Shown here piece after piece: positions 11,055-21,811 of a DNA stretch of 64,000 bases. Source of the DNA: Platanthera guangdongensis (taxonomy: Eukaryota > Streptophyta > Magnoliopsida > Asparagales > Orchidaceae); the NCBI GenBank assembly GCA_039583875.1, contig CM077157.1:77438346-77502345 (forward strand). Direction: 5' to 3'. The translations under genes and the position numbers were made by a program. The notes under the pieces are model-generated. The model worked only from the letters and a program-made list of their open reading frames with translations, searched no databases and had not been told where the DNA came from. Positions within the stretch are counted from its first letter, which is position 1. Each line of letters starts with the position of its first letter.

Positions 11055-13939
11055 CTATTTATGTTCAGGCTCCTTGATCACTATTCCTTTTCTAGCTTGT
11101 ACTTTGGCTTGAACAGGAGCTTCAACAACCTCAGCATCAGCAGGCTTCTTGCCTTTTAGATCTTTCTTCTTTAGCTCTTCTGCTTTAATCTTCTGCCTTT
11201 CAAAATAATGATAAGGCTTGGGAAAGTACTTGCTAGGCTCCAGAGCAGTAGGAGGTAGCTTTCCCATCTTGGCCTTTCTTCTGTATTGAACTATAGCCTC
11301 CTGCCTTGACTCATGCTTTCTCCATTCAGCCTCAGAAAACCATTTATTCATGTCATGGATGTTATCCTTTGCTGCTTTCCATGCAGTAAAAATAATGTTC
11401 ATAGAGGTGGGGCTCCACTGCTCAAAGTCAGGTCTTTGTTCAGCTTGCTCCCTGAACCTCTTCTTTGACAATCTGGTTTCTTCTTCAGCTTCCTCCTTCA
11501 AGATAGCTTCCTGTAAAGCTTCAGAGACAGGCTGAACAACTTTCTCTAGTATAACATTGTCCTTACCCCCAGGTGGGCTATACATGGATTGTATGTCAGC
11601 ATGGATCATGTCAAAATCTGGTGGAGGATATACATATACTTTCTACAGAGGAAGTTGATCAAACAGTTGTTGGGATAGATCACTTGAGCTACTTCTGGTT
11701 GCTCACCTCCAAGATAGGCAGGATTAATTCCAGATTCTGCTACATTATCATCATCACAAAGAGGAGGATAACCAAGAGTGGCTTTGATGGAATTAGAAAC
11801 CCATTTTGCATGGTCAGAGCCAGCTTTGACTAAGACCCTCTCCCCCTTTATGACTTCTCTTTCTATGTGATCCCTTAAGTCATCTTTTTGAAATCTAATT
11901 TGGGCATTGAGATAATTAACTCCATCCCTGTAGAAAGGTCTTAACCTTTGGAGTTTTTCAGAGATTAGCTTCTGAGAGTCTTGAATAGCAGTTGTAATAT
12001 CAGTTAAGCTCTCTTGCAGTGCTTTATCAAAAGCTGTCATAGCAGTAGCAGTAGAAGTTGTCAGGCCAGTAGCAATGTTCTTCATTTCTGTGATAATAAC
12101 ATTGTGAGATTGTGTCAAATTATCATTCATTCTTATTTGGTTCTCTAGAACATACCCCTGCTTCTGTGCTATGTCATCTACTTGAGCCTTTATCTTTTCC
12201 TGATCTGTAGCAAGATAGACTACTGCATTCCCACCCTTGTGGAAGCAGTCAGTCATCTCTTTCTTATTGAGATTCATCTCAAATCTTATGGATTTAATAT
12301 CCTGGGCCAAATCAAATTGGAGAGATTTGTGCCCCTCATCCACATAAGTTTCTATGACTTTTCTGTGCTCATCCAGCTTGATTTGCATGGCAACCATCAG
12401 TGCACTATAATCAACAGTAGGAGCTGGTAGTGATATAAGCTGTAGAGCAACAGTTTGTAAGGCCTTTTTTGTAACTCTGGCTTCTTCTCCTGAAAACTTA
12501 AAACTTTCTTTTCTTAGCCCTTGTAGCTTCTTCATCTTCAGAGGCTGAAGTACTTGCTATCTCTACCCTCTCCTTAGGTAGCTCTTCAACAGCTTGGGGC
12601 TTTTCAGGTTCTTCCCTTACAGGCTCTTCAGGAATAGGCACTTGCTCCCCCTCAACTGGAGCATTCTCACCCTCAGCAGCAGTAGTTTCCTTATCAAAAT
12701 CTGCTTGATCCGGATTTAGAAATAAATCTTCCATGGTATGCTCTTGTGGAGAATGAGCTGGAGAAATTCTGGGCTCATCTACCATTGGATCAGAAACAAA
12801 CTGAGCTACAGCAGATGTGTCTTTCATTACAACATCTGGGACTTGATTATCTGTCTGTGGTTGCTGATAAACATCAGACAAATCAGTATCCTCTATAGGA
12901 AAAACTAAAGCATTAAGCTCAGTAATTACCTCTAGGATGATGTTGGTTGCTTGCTCACTCTCAAGAGGAGTGGGTTCTTCCACAACTAGTGGCTCCCCTT
13001 GGATGTGTTCCTTGTGTATGGGGCTAGCTTGATGTAGCTCCCCCTGCCTCTCAGCATCTATCTGTTGAGCTGGAGACTTTACAGCAGTTCCAGTGTCTTC
13101 CTCATCAGGTTTGAAGACTACTTGCTCTTCACTCCCAGAGCTGCTAGTTGACTCTTGAGCCACTAGGGCAACTTTCTTCTTCTTCTTTTGTAGAGTTACG
13201 TTCTCAGAAGGTATCTTCTCAGGGGTTGGCATCTCTTTAGACAACACCCTGTCCCATCTGGAGAATATTCTCATATCCATTTTCCTCATATGATTTATTT
13301 TAGTGCCAACAGTCTGACCCATAACTTCTGGTATGCTTCCAGCTATATATAGACTTAAGATCCTTCCCAAGTTTGGCTTCTTTAGGCTTTCTTTAATCTT
13401 CTCAAATATCACAACAGACCAATCTGTCTTCAAAGTAAAGATTATCCTTGTCATAATGTTGAACATATGAGCTGATATCCTATCATGCCCTCCTGGCTTA
13501 CTTAAGATGACCTTGCCAACAATTTCTGATAGGAATTTCCCTTGACTATTCATTCCTTTTCTATTGAAAACTGAACCAATCTTCATCTTAGAGTCTAGAC
13601 CACACCATGCCAATGCATCTCTGGTCCTGGAAGCAGTAATCTCTTCTTCTTCCTTAGTTCTTAGCAACTGAAGGACTTTTCTCAGACTTTTTGGTGACAC
13701 CTTCACCTTTTCACCATGGACCCTGGACTTGATCTTGATCCAGTGTCGTCCACTACAGCACCATTGAGGAATTCCAGTACTTCCTTCTTCCAGATTTTAG
13801 TAGGTTCAGAAACAAGGAATTCCAACCCCGAGTCTGGAACTAGGGTTACTACAGTCTTGATTTCTTGGTCGGCATCATCAAAAGCATTGCGCACCAGCTC
13901 GTAGCCTTCGTTGACGTTCTCCTCAAGCTTTGGCTCCAT
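11055..13939 (-). pseudogene. Element C env-like third ORF, frameshifted
   Basis: I chose the ATG at 13939 (MEPKLEEN) because B's frame begins at the equivalent place; an upstream ATG at 14023 would translate iteron sequence. The order is an acidic N-terminus, a conserved region (FLSEIVGKVILSK near 13500) shared with B and F, a long Glu/Pro-rich region, a coiled-coil-like stretch (about 12100-12400), and a basic C-terminus with KYFPKPYHYFERQ. Frame changes lie near 13720-13740, 12500-12535 and 11610-11660, and there is a stop within the last overlap. No signal peptide or membrane helix is visible. The function of this family is unknown. Confidence 0.8.
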
Positions 13940-13972
13940 TAGGGTTTGAAGAATTTGACTGGAGAGAAGAGA

Positions 13973-14421
13973 GGTGTCGACACACAAGTTTTGGTCTCGA
14001 AACTTTTGAAAGCGTGTCGACAAACTAAGGCAAAACCCTATTTATACCTTTCTAATTTTGAAGATGAAAAGGCGGGCAGCTAACTTAAATTGTGTCGACA
14101 CTGACAATAAGTGTCGACACTGACTTATAATGTCTCGATACCTATGTGTCGACACAAGTTTAGCCAACAGATTATATGTGTCGACACTTGTTTATGTGTC
14201 GACACCACTTAACTCGACACATAGTCGAGACTTTACTTAGATAATTCTGAGTAAACACTATGTGTCGACACTACCTTGGTTGTGTCGACAACAACTTGTT
14301 ATGTGTCGACACTAATATTTTGAAGTGTCGACACTAACTTCGTAGATGTGTCGACACCTTTTTTTTTGAAGTGTCGACACCACTATTCTGTGTCGACACA
14401 TATATCTCTGTGTGTCGACAC
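13973..14421 (-). repeat. GTGTCGACAC iterons in the pol/env spacer of C
   Basis: About a dozen exact GTGTCGACAC copies and variants lie between the pol stop and the env-like start, mostly 19-23 bp apart (for example cores at 14265, 14285, 14306, 14328, 14351, 14374, 14393 and 14415). This is the same iteron as in C's LTRs, now in an internal non-coding spacer. Confidence 0.9.
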
Positions 14422-14453
14422 CTTTTTACTTAGCCATTTCCAATTCTATAAAC

Positions 14454-17400
14454 TTACTCTAAGTTTATCATTCCTAGTTCAATTTTAAACCTATTGAACT
14501 TAACTTCTTCTAGCGGCTTAGTATACATATCAGCTAGTTGATTATCAGTTTTAACATATTCTAGTAAAATATCTTCTTTCTCTACATGCTCTCTAAGAAA
14601 ATGATATTTTTTCACTATATGTTTAGTTCTTCTATGGGAAACAGGATTATGTGCAATTGATATAGCACTTGTAGAATCACAAAAGAGTGGAGTTCTACTT
14701 ACCTGAAATCCATAGTCCTCAAGCTGATGTTGTATCCACAGAAGTTGAGTACAACAACTTCCTGCAGCCACATATTCTGATTCTGCAGTGGAGATAGCCA
14801 CACTTGTTTGCTTTTTGCTACTCCAAGAAATCAGTCTTCCACCTAGGAATTGACAGGTTCCAGTAGTGCTTTTTCTATCTTCTTTGCATCCTGCAAAGTC
14901 TGCATCTGAATAACCTGTTAAATCAAAATCCCCATTCCTAGGGTACCAGAGGCCTAGATAAGGAGTGCCCTTTAGATATCTCAATATCCTTTTGACTGCT
15001 GTCAAATGAGACTCTTTAGGGCAGGCTTGATACCTTGCACAGACACATGTAGCATACATGATATCTAGTCTACTTGCAGTCAAGTATAATAGCGAGCCAA
15101 CTATCCCTCTATACAATGTTTCATCTACAGGCTTCCCTGCATCATCCTTGCTAAGAGACATACTTGACCCCATAGGAGTCTTCATGGTACTGGATGAATC
15201 CATACCATACTTCCTTATGAGTTCTAGGGTGAACTTGGACTGGCAAATGGATAATCGATTCTCAGTCTGTCTTACTTGGAGACCCAAGAAGAACTTTAGC
15301 TCTCCCATACTACTCATCTCAAATTGACCTTGCATTAGTTTTGCAAACGTTTTGCAAAGGCTACTTTCAGTAGACCCAAATATAACGTCATCTACATATA
15401 TTTGGACTAGTATTACTTTGCCTCTAGATTCCCTAAGGAATAGAGTCTTGTCTATTTTCCCCCTTGTGAACTTATTCTCAATGAGGAAACTAGACAGGGT
15501 TTCATACCAAGCCCTAGGGGCTTGCTTTAACCCATATAAAGCTTTCCTAAGTCTATAGACATGATTAAGTAGAGTTGAATCAACAAAACCTGAGGGCTGT
15601 TCCACATAGACTTCTTCTTTAAGATTACCATTTAGAAATGCTGACTTGACATCCATTTGGTAAACTTTGAATCCTTGAAAGGTTGCATAGGCCAGGAACA
15701 TTCTTATAGCTTCCAGTCTGGCTACTGGAGCAAAGGTTTGATCAAAATCAATACCTTCTTCCTGCCTATACCCTTTAGCAACCAACCTTGCTTTGTTCTT
15801 AATGATGACTCCTTGCTCATCCATCTTGTTCCTATAGATCCACTTGGTTCCAATTATATTGTGGTCTTTAGGTTTAGGAACAAGCTCCCAGATCTTGCAC
15901 CTCTTGAACTGATTGAGTTCTTCTTGCATTGCCTCAATCCAAAGAGGGTCTTTGATGGCTTCTTCAAACTTCTTAGGTTCAACTTGGGATAGAAAGCTGG
16001 AGTAGATTGCTGCATTCAGGTTTCTGCTCCTTGTTTGTACCCCTTGTCTTGGATCACCAATGATTTGCTCAGCTGGATGATCTCTAAGATGCCTATTGGC
16101 TGGAGGCATGCTGACTTCAGGTTGAGCTTCTTCAACATCTTCATCATGCTGCACTCCTTGAACTTCATCAGCAATTGGTACATGTAGTTCTCCCCCTGGA
16201 CAACAGCCACTGTTTTCTACTTGCTGTCTTGCAGTAGGTTCTTCTTCTATAGTGAGCTTGTCCATCTTCTTTGTTAAACCTGTGGGGCTGCATACACTAC
16301 TAGACAACTCATTGTTAATAAGCCTAGTTTCATCAAATACTACATGTACAGTCTCTTCTACAACTGGAGTAGACAAGTTGTAGACTCTATAGGCCTTAGT
16401 ATTGTTGCTGTACCCAACAAAAATTCCCTCTTGGGACTTGGCAGCAAACTTAGTCAAGTAAGACTTTCCATTGTTAAGTATGAAGCACTTACAACGAAAG
16501 ATCCTGAAGTAGGATAGGTTTGGTTTCCTGCCTTTCACAACCTCATAGGGGGTCTTGTTGAGACTTTTAGTTATGGTAGCCCTATTAATAACATGGCATG
16601 CAGTATTGACTGCTTCAGCCCAGAAGTATTCTGGTAGCGTTGTATTACTTAATAGGGTCCTACCAGCCTCAATCAAGGTTCTATTCTTCCTTTCAGCAAT
16701 GCCATTTTGCTGAGGTGTTCTTGGTGAAGAAAACTCTTGAAATATCCCAAAGTCTTCACATAGTTTTGTCATGTCATCAGACTGAAACTCAGTACCATGG
16801 TCACCTCTTATTTTGACTACTGTACTATTTAGTTCATTCTGAATTTGTCTAACAAAGCTATAGAAGACATTGGGTGTTTCAGATTTCTGTCTAAGAAAGA
16901 ACACCCAGGAAAAACTTGAGTAGTCATCTACAACTACAAAGGTATAGACCTTCCTACCTAAGCTGTGAACTGGCATTAGACCAAAGAGATCCATATGCAA
17001 GAGGTATAAACACCTCACATCATCTTTGTTTTCTATTCTTCTAAAGGTGGATCTAGTCTGCTTGCCCTTTTGACAAGCTGAGCAAATACCATCTTTAATA
17101 CACTTAACTTGAGGACCATTCCTCACTAAATCTTTACTAAAGAGTTTGACAATTGTCTTGTAATTTAGATGGGCTAGCCTCTTGTGCCATTTGACACAAT
17201 GAGAGACTTTCTCATCAGCTACAAGACACACTTGAGAACCATTGGTCTCACACAAAATGTCTAAGAAGTAGACATTTGTTTTTCTATAGCCAGTCAAAAT
17301 GATCTTTTGATCATTTGTCCTCTTGATATGACAACCATCCTTAACAAATGAGATGTCATATCCTACATCACTTAATTGACTTATACTAATTAGGTTATGT

Positions 17401-17621
17401 TTCAAACCTTTAACATAAGCCACTTGAGTAATGGTAACTAAGTTACTAGAAATGTTACCAAACCCTTTGATGACTCCTTTTTCAGAACCACCAAAGGTGA
17501 CTTTTGGACCATCCTTTATTGGTGTGTAGTCCTTTAGTAAATCCCTTGTTCCAGTCATATGTCTGGAACATCCACTGTCCAAGTACCATATAGGGGCATG
17601 GCCACTTGGACTCACCTGCAA
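14454..17621 (-). CDS. pol: Element C pol polyprotein (PR-INT-RT-RNase H)
   Basis: An uninterrupted frame of 1,055 codons. The aspartic protease has DSG at residue 15. The GAG-pre-integrase/HHCC zinc region is near residues 140-190. The integrase core has D211, D274 and E310 (35-residue spacing), with PRTPQQNG before the Glu. Reverse transcriptase has YVDD at 742-745. RNase H contains [19 protein letters not shown] and TKPLEE. It would cut the polyprotein, copy the element RNA and insert the cDNA. gag lies in the same frame upstream, separated by one TAA at 17628-17630, so the first Met here is not necessarily used; a gag-pol fusion is usual. All catalytic residues I can check are present. 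Confidence 0.93.
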   Translation of the reverse strand: MQVSPSGHAPIWYLDSGCSRHMTGTRDLLKDYTPIKDGPKVTFGGSEKGVIKGFGNISSNLVTITQVAYVKGLKHNLISISQLSDVGYDISFVKDGCHIKRTNDQKIILTGYRKTNVYFLDILCETNGSQVCLVADEKVSHCVKWHKRLAHLNYKTIVKLFSKDLVRNGPQVKCIKDGICSACQKGKQTRSTFRRIENKDDVRCLYLLHMDLFGLMPVHSLGRKVYTFVVVDDYSSFSWVFFLRQKSETPNVFYSFVRQIQNELNSTVVKIRGDHGTEFQSDDMTKLCEDFGIFQEFSSPRTPQQNGIAERKNRTLIEAGRTLLSNTTLPEYFWAEAVNTACHVINRATITKSLNKTPYEVVKGRKPNLSYFRIFRCKCFILNNGKSYLTKFAAKSQEGIFVGYSNNTKAYRVYNLSTPVVEETVHVVFDETRLINNELSSSVCSPTGLTKKMDKLTIEEEPTARQQVENSGCCPGGELHVPIADEVQGVQHDEDVEEAQPEVSMPPANRHLRDHPAEQIIGDPRQGVQTRSRNLNAAIYSSFLSQVEPKKFEEAIKDPLWIEAMQEELNQFKRCKIWELVPKPKDHNIIGTKWIYRNKMDEQGVIIKNKARLVAKGYRQEEGIDFDQTFAPVARLEAIRMFLAYATFQGFKVYQMDVKSAFLNGNLKEEVYVEQPSGFVDSTLLNHVYRLRKALYGLKQAPRAWYETLSSFLIENKFTRGKIDKTLFLRESRGKVILVQIYVDDVIFGSTESSLCKTFAKLMQGQFEMSSMGELKFFLGLQVRQTENRLSICQSKFTLELIRKYGMDSSSTMKTPMGSSMSLSKDDAGKPVDETLYRGIVGSLLYLTASRLDIMYATCVCARYQACPKESHLTAVKRILRYLKGTPYLGLWYPRNGDFDLTGYSDADFAGCKEDRKSTTGTCQFLGGRLISWSSKKQTSVAISTAESEYVAAGSCCTQLLWIQHQLEDYGFQVSRTPLFCDSTSAISIAHNPVSHRRTKHIVKKYHFLREHVEKEDILLEYVKTDNQLADMYTKPLEEVKFNRFKIELGMINLE

Positions 17622-17627
17622 AACAGA

Positions 17628-19670
17628 TTAATGAACCTTAGAACCCAAAGAATTCTTGGGTCCTTGGTACTTGTTAGTTTGCATCCTGACAAGGCTACCT
17701 GCTGGTTTTCCAACAGGCAGTTTGCTACTCACTTTGGCACTAGCATTGTGCCAACAGTCCATTTCATAGTGGCCTACCTTGCCACAGCACCAACACTCAA
17801 ACTTATTGTACCTTTGCTTAGGTACTGTCTTTGTTGTTTTATCTACAACAGACTTGTTGAGAGTTGGGGCTTTGCCCTTGGACATAGACTTGGACTGAAC
17901 AGTCCTTGCATGTCTTGTAAATCCCAGTCCAGCTTTACCTTTGTGATGAACAAATTCATCAATTATGGGTAAAACAGACTTTGGTTTAGAAAACCTAGCA
18001 ACTAAGTCTTTCTCCTTCTGAAGATTAATCTCCAGACTCTTGATTTGATCATTCTTAAATGATATAGTTCCCATTTGAATCACAGTTATGTGCTTCAATA
18101 TGGCTATCTCATTAAGCTTTTGATCAAACAACTTCTCAAACTCAGTTGCAGCAGCTTTGAGATTAGCAATTTCCTTTGCCTGACTTTTGGCTAGGGACTT
18201 GCTCTTCTTATAAGCTTGCAACAGTACTTTATATTCATCTATCAACTGATGAATATCTTCTTCAGACTCAGATGCACTCTCATCATTTGATGAGGATGAA
18301 TCTGATTCTGTACTGGCACAAGAAATTGAACTTAAAGTTGAACTATGTACCTTACTAGGTCCTGGCTGCTCCAGGATTTTGTCACTTTCAGTCAATGCCA
18401 TCAGTCCTTGGCACTGACTGTCCTCTTGTTCATATATAAAATTCATAATCTGCATGAACTCTTCTTCTTCTTCCTCAGCAAACAGGCCTATATATGCCTC
18501 AGCATCTGACTCAATTTCTGATGAAGAAATATTTGACAGGCTCTTGTCCTTTTTGGCAACAAAAGACGTCTCCTTCTTGCCCTTGTATTGAGTCTTTTTC
18601 TTGTCACTAGACTCCTTTCTTTTCTCTGGACAATCTGCTATCACATGACCTTGTCTATTGTAGCAATAGCACACAATTTTTGATAGTGTAGCTTTGCTAG
18701 ACTTGGACTTTTTCCTGTCTTTCTTTGAAGACTTCTTTTTCTGATAAGAGTATTCCTTTCCCTGTGAAGTATATGGCCTTGTCCTCCACTGTTTCTTCTT
18801 TAAGAATTTCTAAAAATGTCTTGTGAAGGAAGCAAAGTCCTCATCACTTTCACTGCTTTCAGATTTTGTGCTTTCTGAATCTTCTGACTCAGTCTCAACT
18901 ACTTTAGGAGGTGGAGTTGGTGACTTACTCCTGTACTTTCTGGGGGCTTCTGATTTAAAAGCCACTGTTCTTTCCTCGTGCTCATTTCTTGTGGATTTCT
19001 CCTCTTCTTTCCTCACCAGCAACTGCATTTCATAGGACAGCAGTTTGCCAAAAAGTGTTGGTGGAGGAATTTCTCCCAGCTTTGCCATTTCCCTGATGGC
19101 ACAGATCTTGTTGTCCCAATCTTTAGTTAGGGACCTTAGAAACTTATCATTGAGTTCATAATTACTGAACTCTCTGCCATAGGACATGAGCTCATTCACT
19201 ATCCTGTAGAACTTTTAATAGCACTCAGTTATGCTATCAGCTTTTCCTTGTCTAAAACTTTCATACTCTTGATTTAGCAAGGATTTTCTGTCTTGCCTTA
19301 CTTCTTCAGAACCCTCCAAATACACAATAAGAGTATCCCACATCTCTTTGGCTGTCTTACAGTGTATTAGATTCTGAAAAGTTGCATCATCTATAGCACT
19401 CACTATAATGTTTTGAGCCCTTTTATCCATGGTGGCTAGAACAATTTCATCCTTTGTCATTTCAGATAAATCCTTTGGAGTTCTCTGATTTGCATCTAAT
19501 ACTGACACCTTCATGGGCACATATGGCCCTTCCTTTACTGTGATATAAATCCTAGGGTCTGAAGCTTCCATAAAGAGTCTCACCCTTTCCTTCCAGATCC
19601 CAAAGATCTCTTTCCTACAAATGGGTAGCTTCATGGATCCCAATTCCTTGTGATTTTCCGTGGAACCCAT
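17628..19670 (-). pseudogene. gag: Element C gag, with in-frame stops
   Basis: A single frame from ATG at 19670, interrupted by TAA at 19215-19217 and TAG at 18810-18812, ending with TAA at 17628-17630. The N-terminal half resembles the copia gag capsid region (the FGIWKERVRLFME and AKEMWDTL stretches). Acidic Ser/Glu-rich linkers follow. There are two zinc-knuckle sites: one degenerate near 18650 and one intact CX2CX4HX4C (CWCCGKVGHYEMDC) near 17760-17800. gag would form the particle and bind RNA. With two early stops the copy would need readthrough or a helper element. Confidence 0.85.
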
Positions 19671-19760
19671 GGTTCTTGATTTTCTTGATTCTGTAATTGA
19701 CTTAGACTGAATCTACCAACAGGATCTACTCAGACAGTTATGTCCTTTTTTGAGTAACCT

Positions 19761-19773
19761 GGCTCTGATACCA
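19761..19773 (-). other. Primer binding site of element C
   Basis: GGCTCTGATACCA on the plus strand reads TGGTATCAGAGCC on the element's strand, two bases inside the 5' LTR. It is complementary to the 3' end of plant initiator tRNA-Met, the standard copia primer. Confidence 0.9.
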
Positions 19774-20634
19774 CTTGAAAGATATAGTACCTAAACACCT
19801 AGAGGGAGGGGGGGGGGGGTGAATAGGTGACCAAATTCTTTTTAACTTTTTATGACAGCAATTAGTTTTTAACACAGATTTATATCTACTATTTCACAGC
19901 AATCACACAGCATTCACAGCAAACCACAACACACAGAAGACACACAGTTTTATAGTGGTTCCTCAAGGTTTGGGTATATCCACTTTCCCCCTTTGCCTAT
20001 CTAGCAGTGTACTAGATTCGGCCAAACTCCTCCACTATCTCAGAACCCAAAACTGGTTACTACACCTCAGGCCCAGGGCCCTACAACTCAGCTTCTTCAC
20101 AAATCCTACACTCAGCCACAAAGGCCTACACTCAGCCACCAAGGCCTACACTCAGCCACCAAGGCCTACAATCAGAGATTTCAATCTCCTACACTCAGGC
20201 TCTCAAGCCCTACACTCAGCCTTTATAATTACAGGCTTACAAGACTCAGATCCAAAGGATCCTACAAGATAAAATGAATACAAAATTGTTAACTCAGCAA
20301 CCCAGAGACAAGAGAGGGGAGTTGTGAGTTTCTTGATAAGTTCTTGGACGAACTCAGCTGAAATCAATCTGACTTAGCTTTCTTCAAAGCTTCTTGAAAG
20401 TAGAACTCAATAAGATTTACTCCTTCTGCAGTTGATCCTTGATCTCTACTACTTAAGATTCAGAGTGAATCTGAACCCTTCTTCTCAGCCTGGTTCCAAC
20501 AGCTGATTTCTTGGATGGAGCTCTCTCTCGCCAACTTATTAGATCTTCACTTGATAGCTAGATCTTCTTTGTATTACTTGTCTGAACAGCCACTTGATCT
20601 GTCTCAACAACAGTTTCTGTAGACTGTATAAGCC

Positions 20635-20642
20635 TATTTATA
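20635..20642 (-). promoter_or_regulatory. TATA box of C 5' LTR
   Basis: TATTTATA on the plus strand reads TATAAATA on the element's strand. This copy would drive the genomic RNA of C. Confidence 0.62.
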
Positions 20643-20772
20643 GGCCTTCTTCATGGTAACCGGCTGGTCCGGTCCATAACTGAATTCTGACAACTCTGAC
20701 AGGTGCAGTAGACCGGCTGGAATGACAGCTGTCAAGTCATCCAGTCAGTTCTTGAAAATTCTGTAACTGTCT

Positions 20773-21662
20773 TTAAGTGTCGAGACTTTCTGTCTTTAAG
20801 TGTCGACACTTATAGACCAAGTGTCGACACAAGTTGTCTAAGTGTCGACACTAGTCTACAAGGTGTCGACACAACTCCTTGTGTTGTAGATTTTGTATCT
20901 CGACACTACTTCTTCTTCATATGTCGACACTGAAATTGAGTGTCGACACAAGTACTTGTACTTCAGTATCTTGCTGAATTCTTCTAAGTGTCGACACAAC
21001 ACCTTTGTGTCGACACATCTTCATGTGATGAATCTGTTAAGTGTCGATACTGCTTCTTAGCGTCGACACATGTCTTCAGTGTTGATACTTGTTGAGTGTC
21101 GACAAATTGCTCTGGGTGTTGAGACTTTCTTCTTCTGTCGAGACTCTGGCTGAGTGTCGACACATTCCCTTAGTGTCGACACTTGTACTTAGAATATTTT
21201 GTTGAACTTTCCTGATCTTTTCTAAGTGTCGACACAGCTCCTTGTGTCGACACTTTCTTCAAGTATTGAGTCTTTAGTTGAGTGTCGACACATTGTTCTG
21301 GGTGTCGACACTTACTTCAAGTATTGACTCTTCTGCTGAGTGTCGACACATTGTTCTGGGTGTCGACACTTGTACTTAGTCTCTGCAGACTTTTGCTGAG
21401 TGTCGACACAGCTCCAAGTGTCGACACTTTCTGATGTAGACACAGTTTTTCTGGGTGTCGACACAACTGCTAAGTGTCGACACAGCTTCACTGTCTTTTC
21501 TTCACTGAGTGTCGACACAGCTCCTTGTGTCGACACTCTCTGTCTGGTGTCGACTCAGCATCCCTGGTGTCGACACAATGACTCCAAGTGTCGACACTGC
21601 TTGCCTGGGTGTCGACACAAGTCTTCTTAAGTGTCGACACTTTCCCTCTGGGTGTCGACACA
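20773..21662 (-). repeat. GTGTCGACAC iteron array (C 5' LTR)
   Basis: Same array as in the partner LTR. Several cores have changed by one base since insertion, for example ATGTCGACAC near 20930 and GTGTCGATAC near 21042. These are mostly C/T or G/A changes, as expected of CpG decay. Confidence 0.88.
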
Positions 21663-21806
21663 TGGACTTAGAAACTTTTTCTTCTTTCCTGCAAATACTT
21701 AGCCTGCACAAGTAAACTCAAAACACATCAAATACATTTTGATGTATATCATTGAGTTGGGCGAGGCTTCTTCAAATCAGGTACATTTGAACCAATGTAC
21801 CAAACA

Positions 21807-21811
21807 GTCTC
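21807..21811 (+). repeat. Target site duplication of element C (right)
   Basis: GTCTC matches 8735-8739. The env-like frame of B resumes directly after it. Confidence 0.92.

Larger units (their letters stand above)
8740..21806 (-). mobile_element. Element C: complete Sirevirus-type copia retrotransposon
   Basis: This is a full-length 13.07-kb element on the minus strand: 5' LTR 19776-21806, primer site, gag, pol, iteron-bearing spacer, env-like frame, polypurine tract and 3' LTR 8740-10762. It begins TG and ends CA, and GTCTC target duplications flank it. The LTRs differ by only a few per cent by eye. pol is fully open, but gag and the env-like frame contain stops and frame changes, so the copy is recent yet not autonomous as written. 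Confidence 0.93.
19776..21806 (-). repeat. 5' LTR of element C
   Basis: 2,031 bp, the partner of 8740-10762, with scattered single-base differences and a longer G tract (19805-19820). It carries the same iteron array, TATA box and short repeats. The last bases are ACCAAACA, against ACCCAACA in the partner. Confidence 0.92.

Noticed and set aside
11621..11670. Extra about 47 nt in C's env-like frame versus A, at first sight an inverted piece of LTR
   Set aside because: The extra bases read as a plausible continuation of the protein in one frame, and A's version has lost them between TATCC repeats. A deletion in A is simpler.
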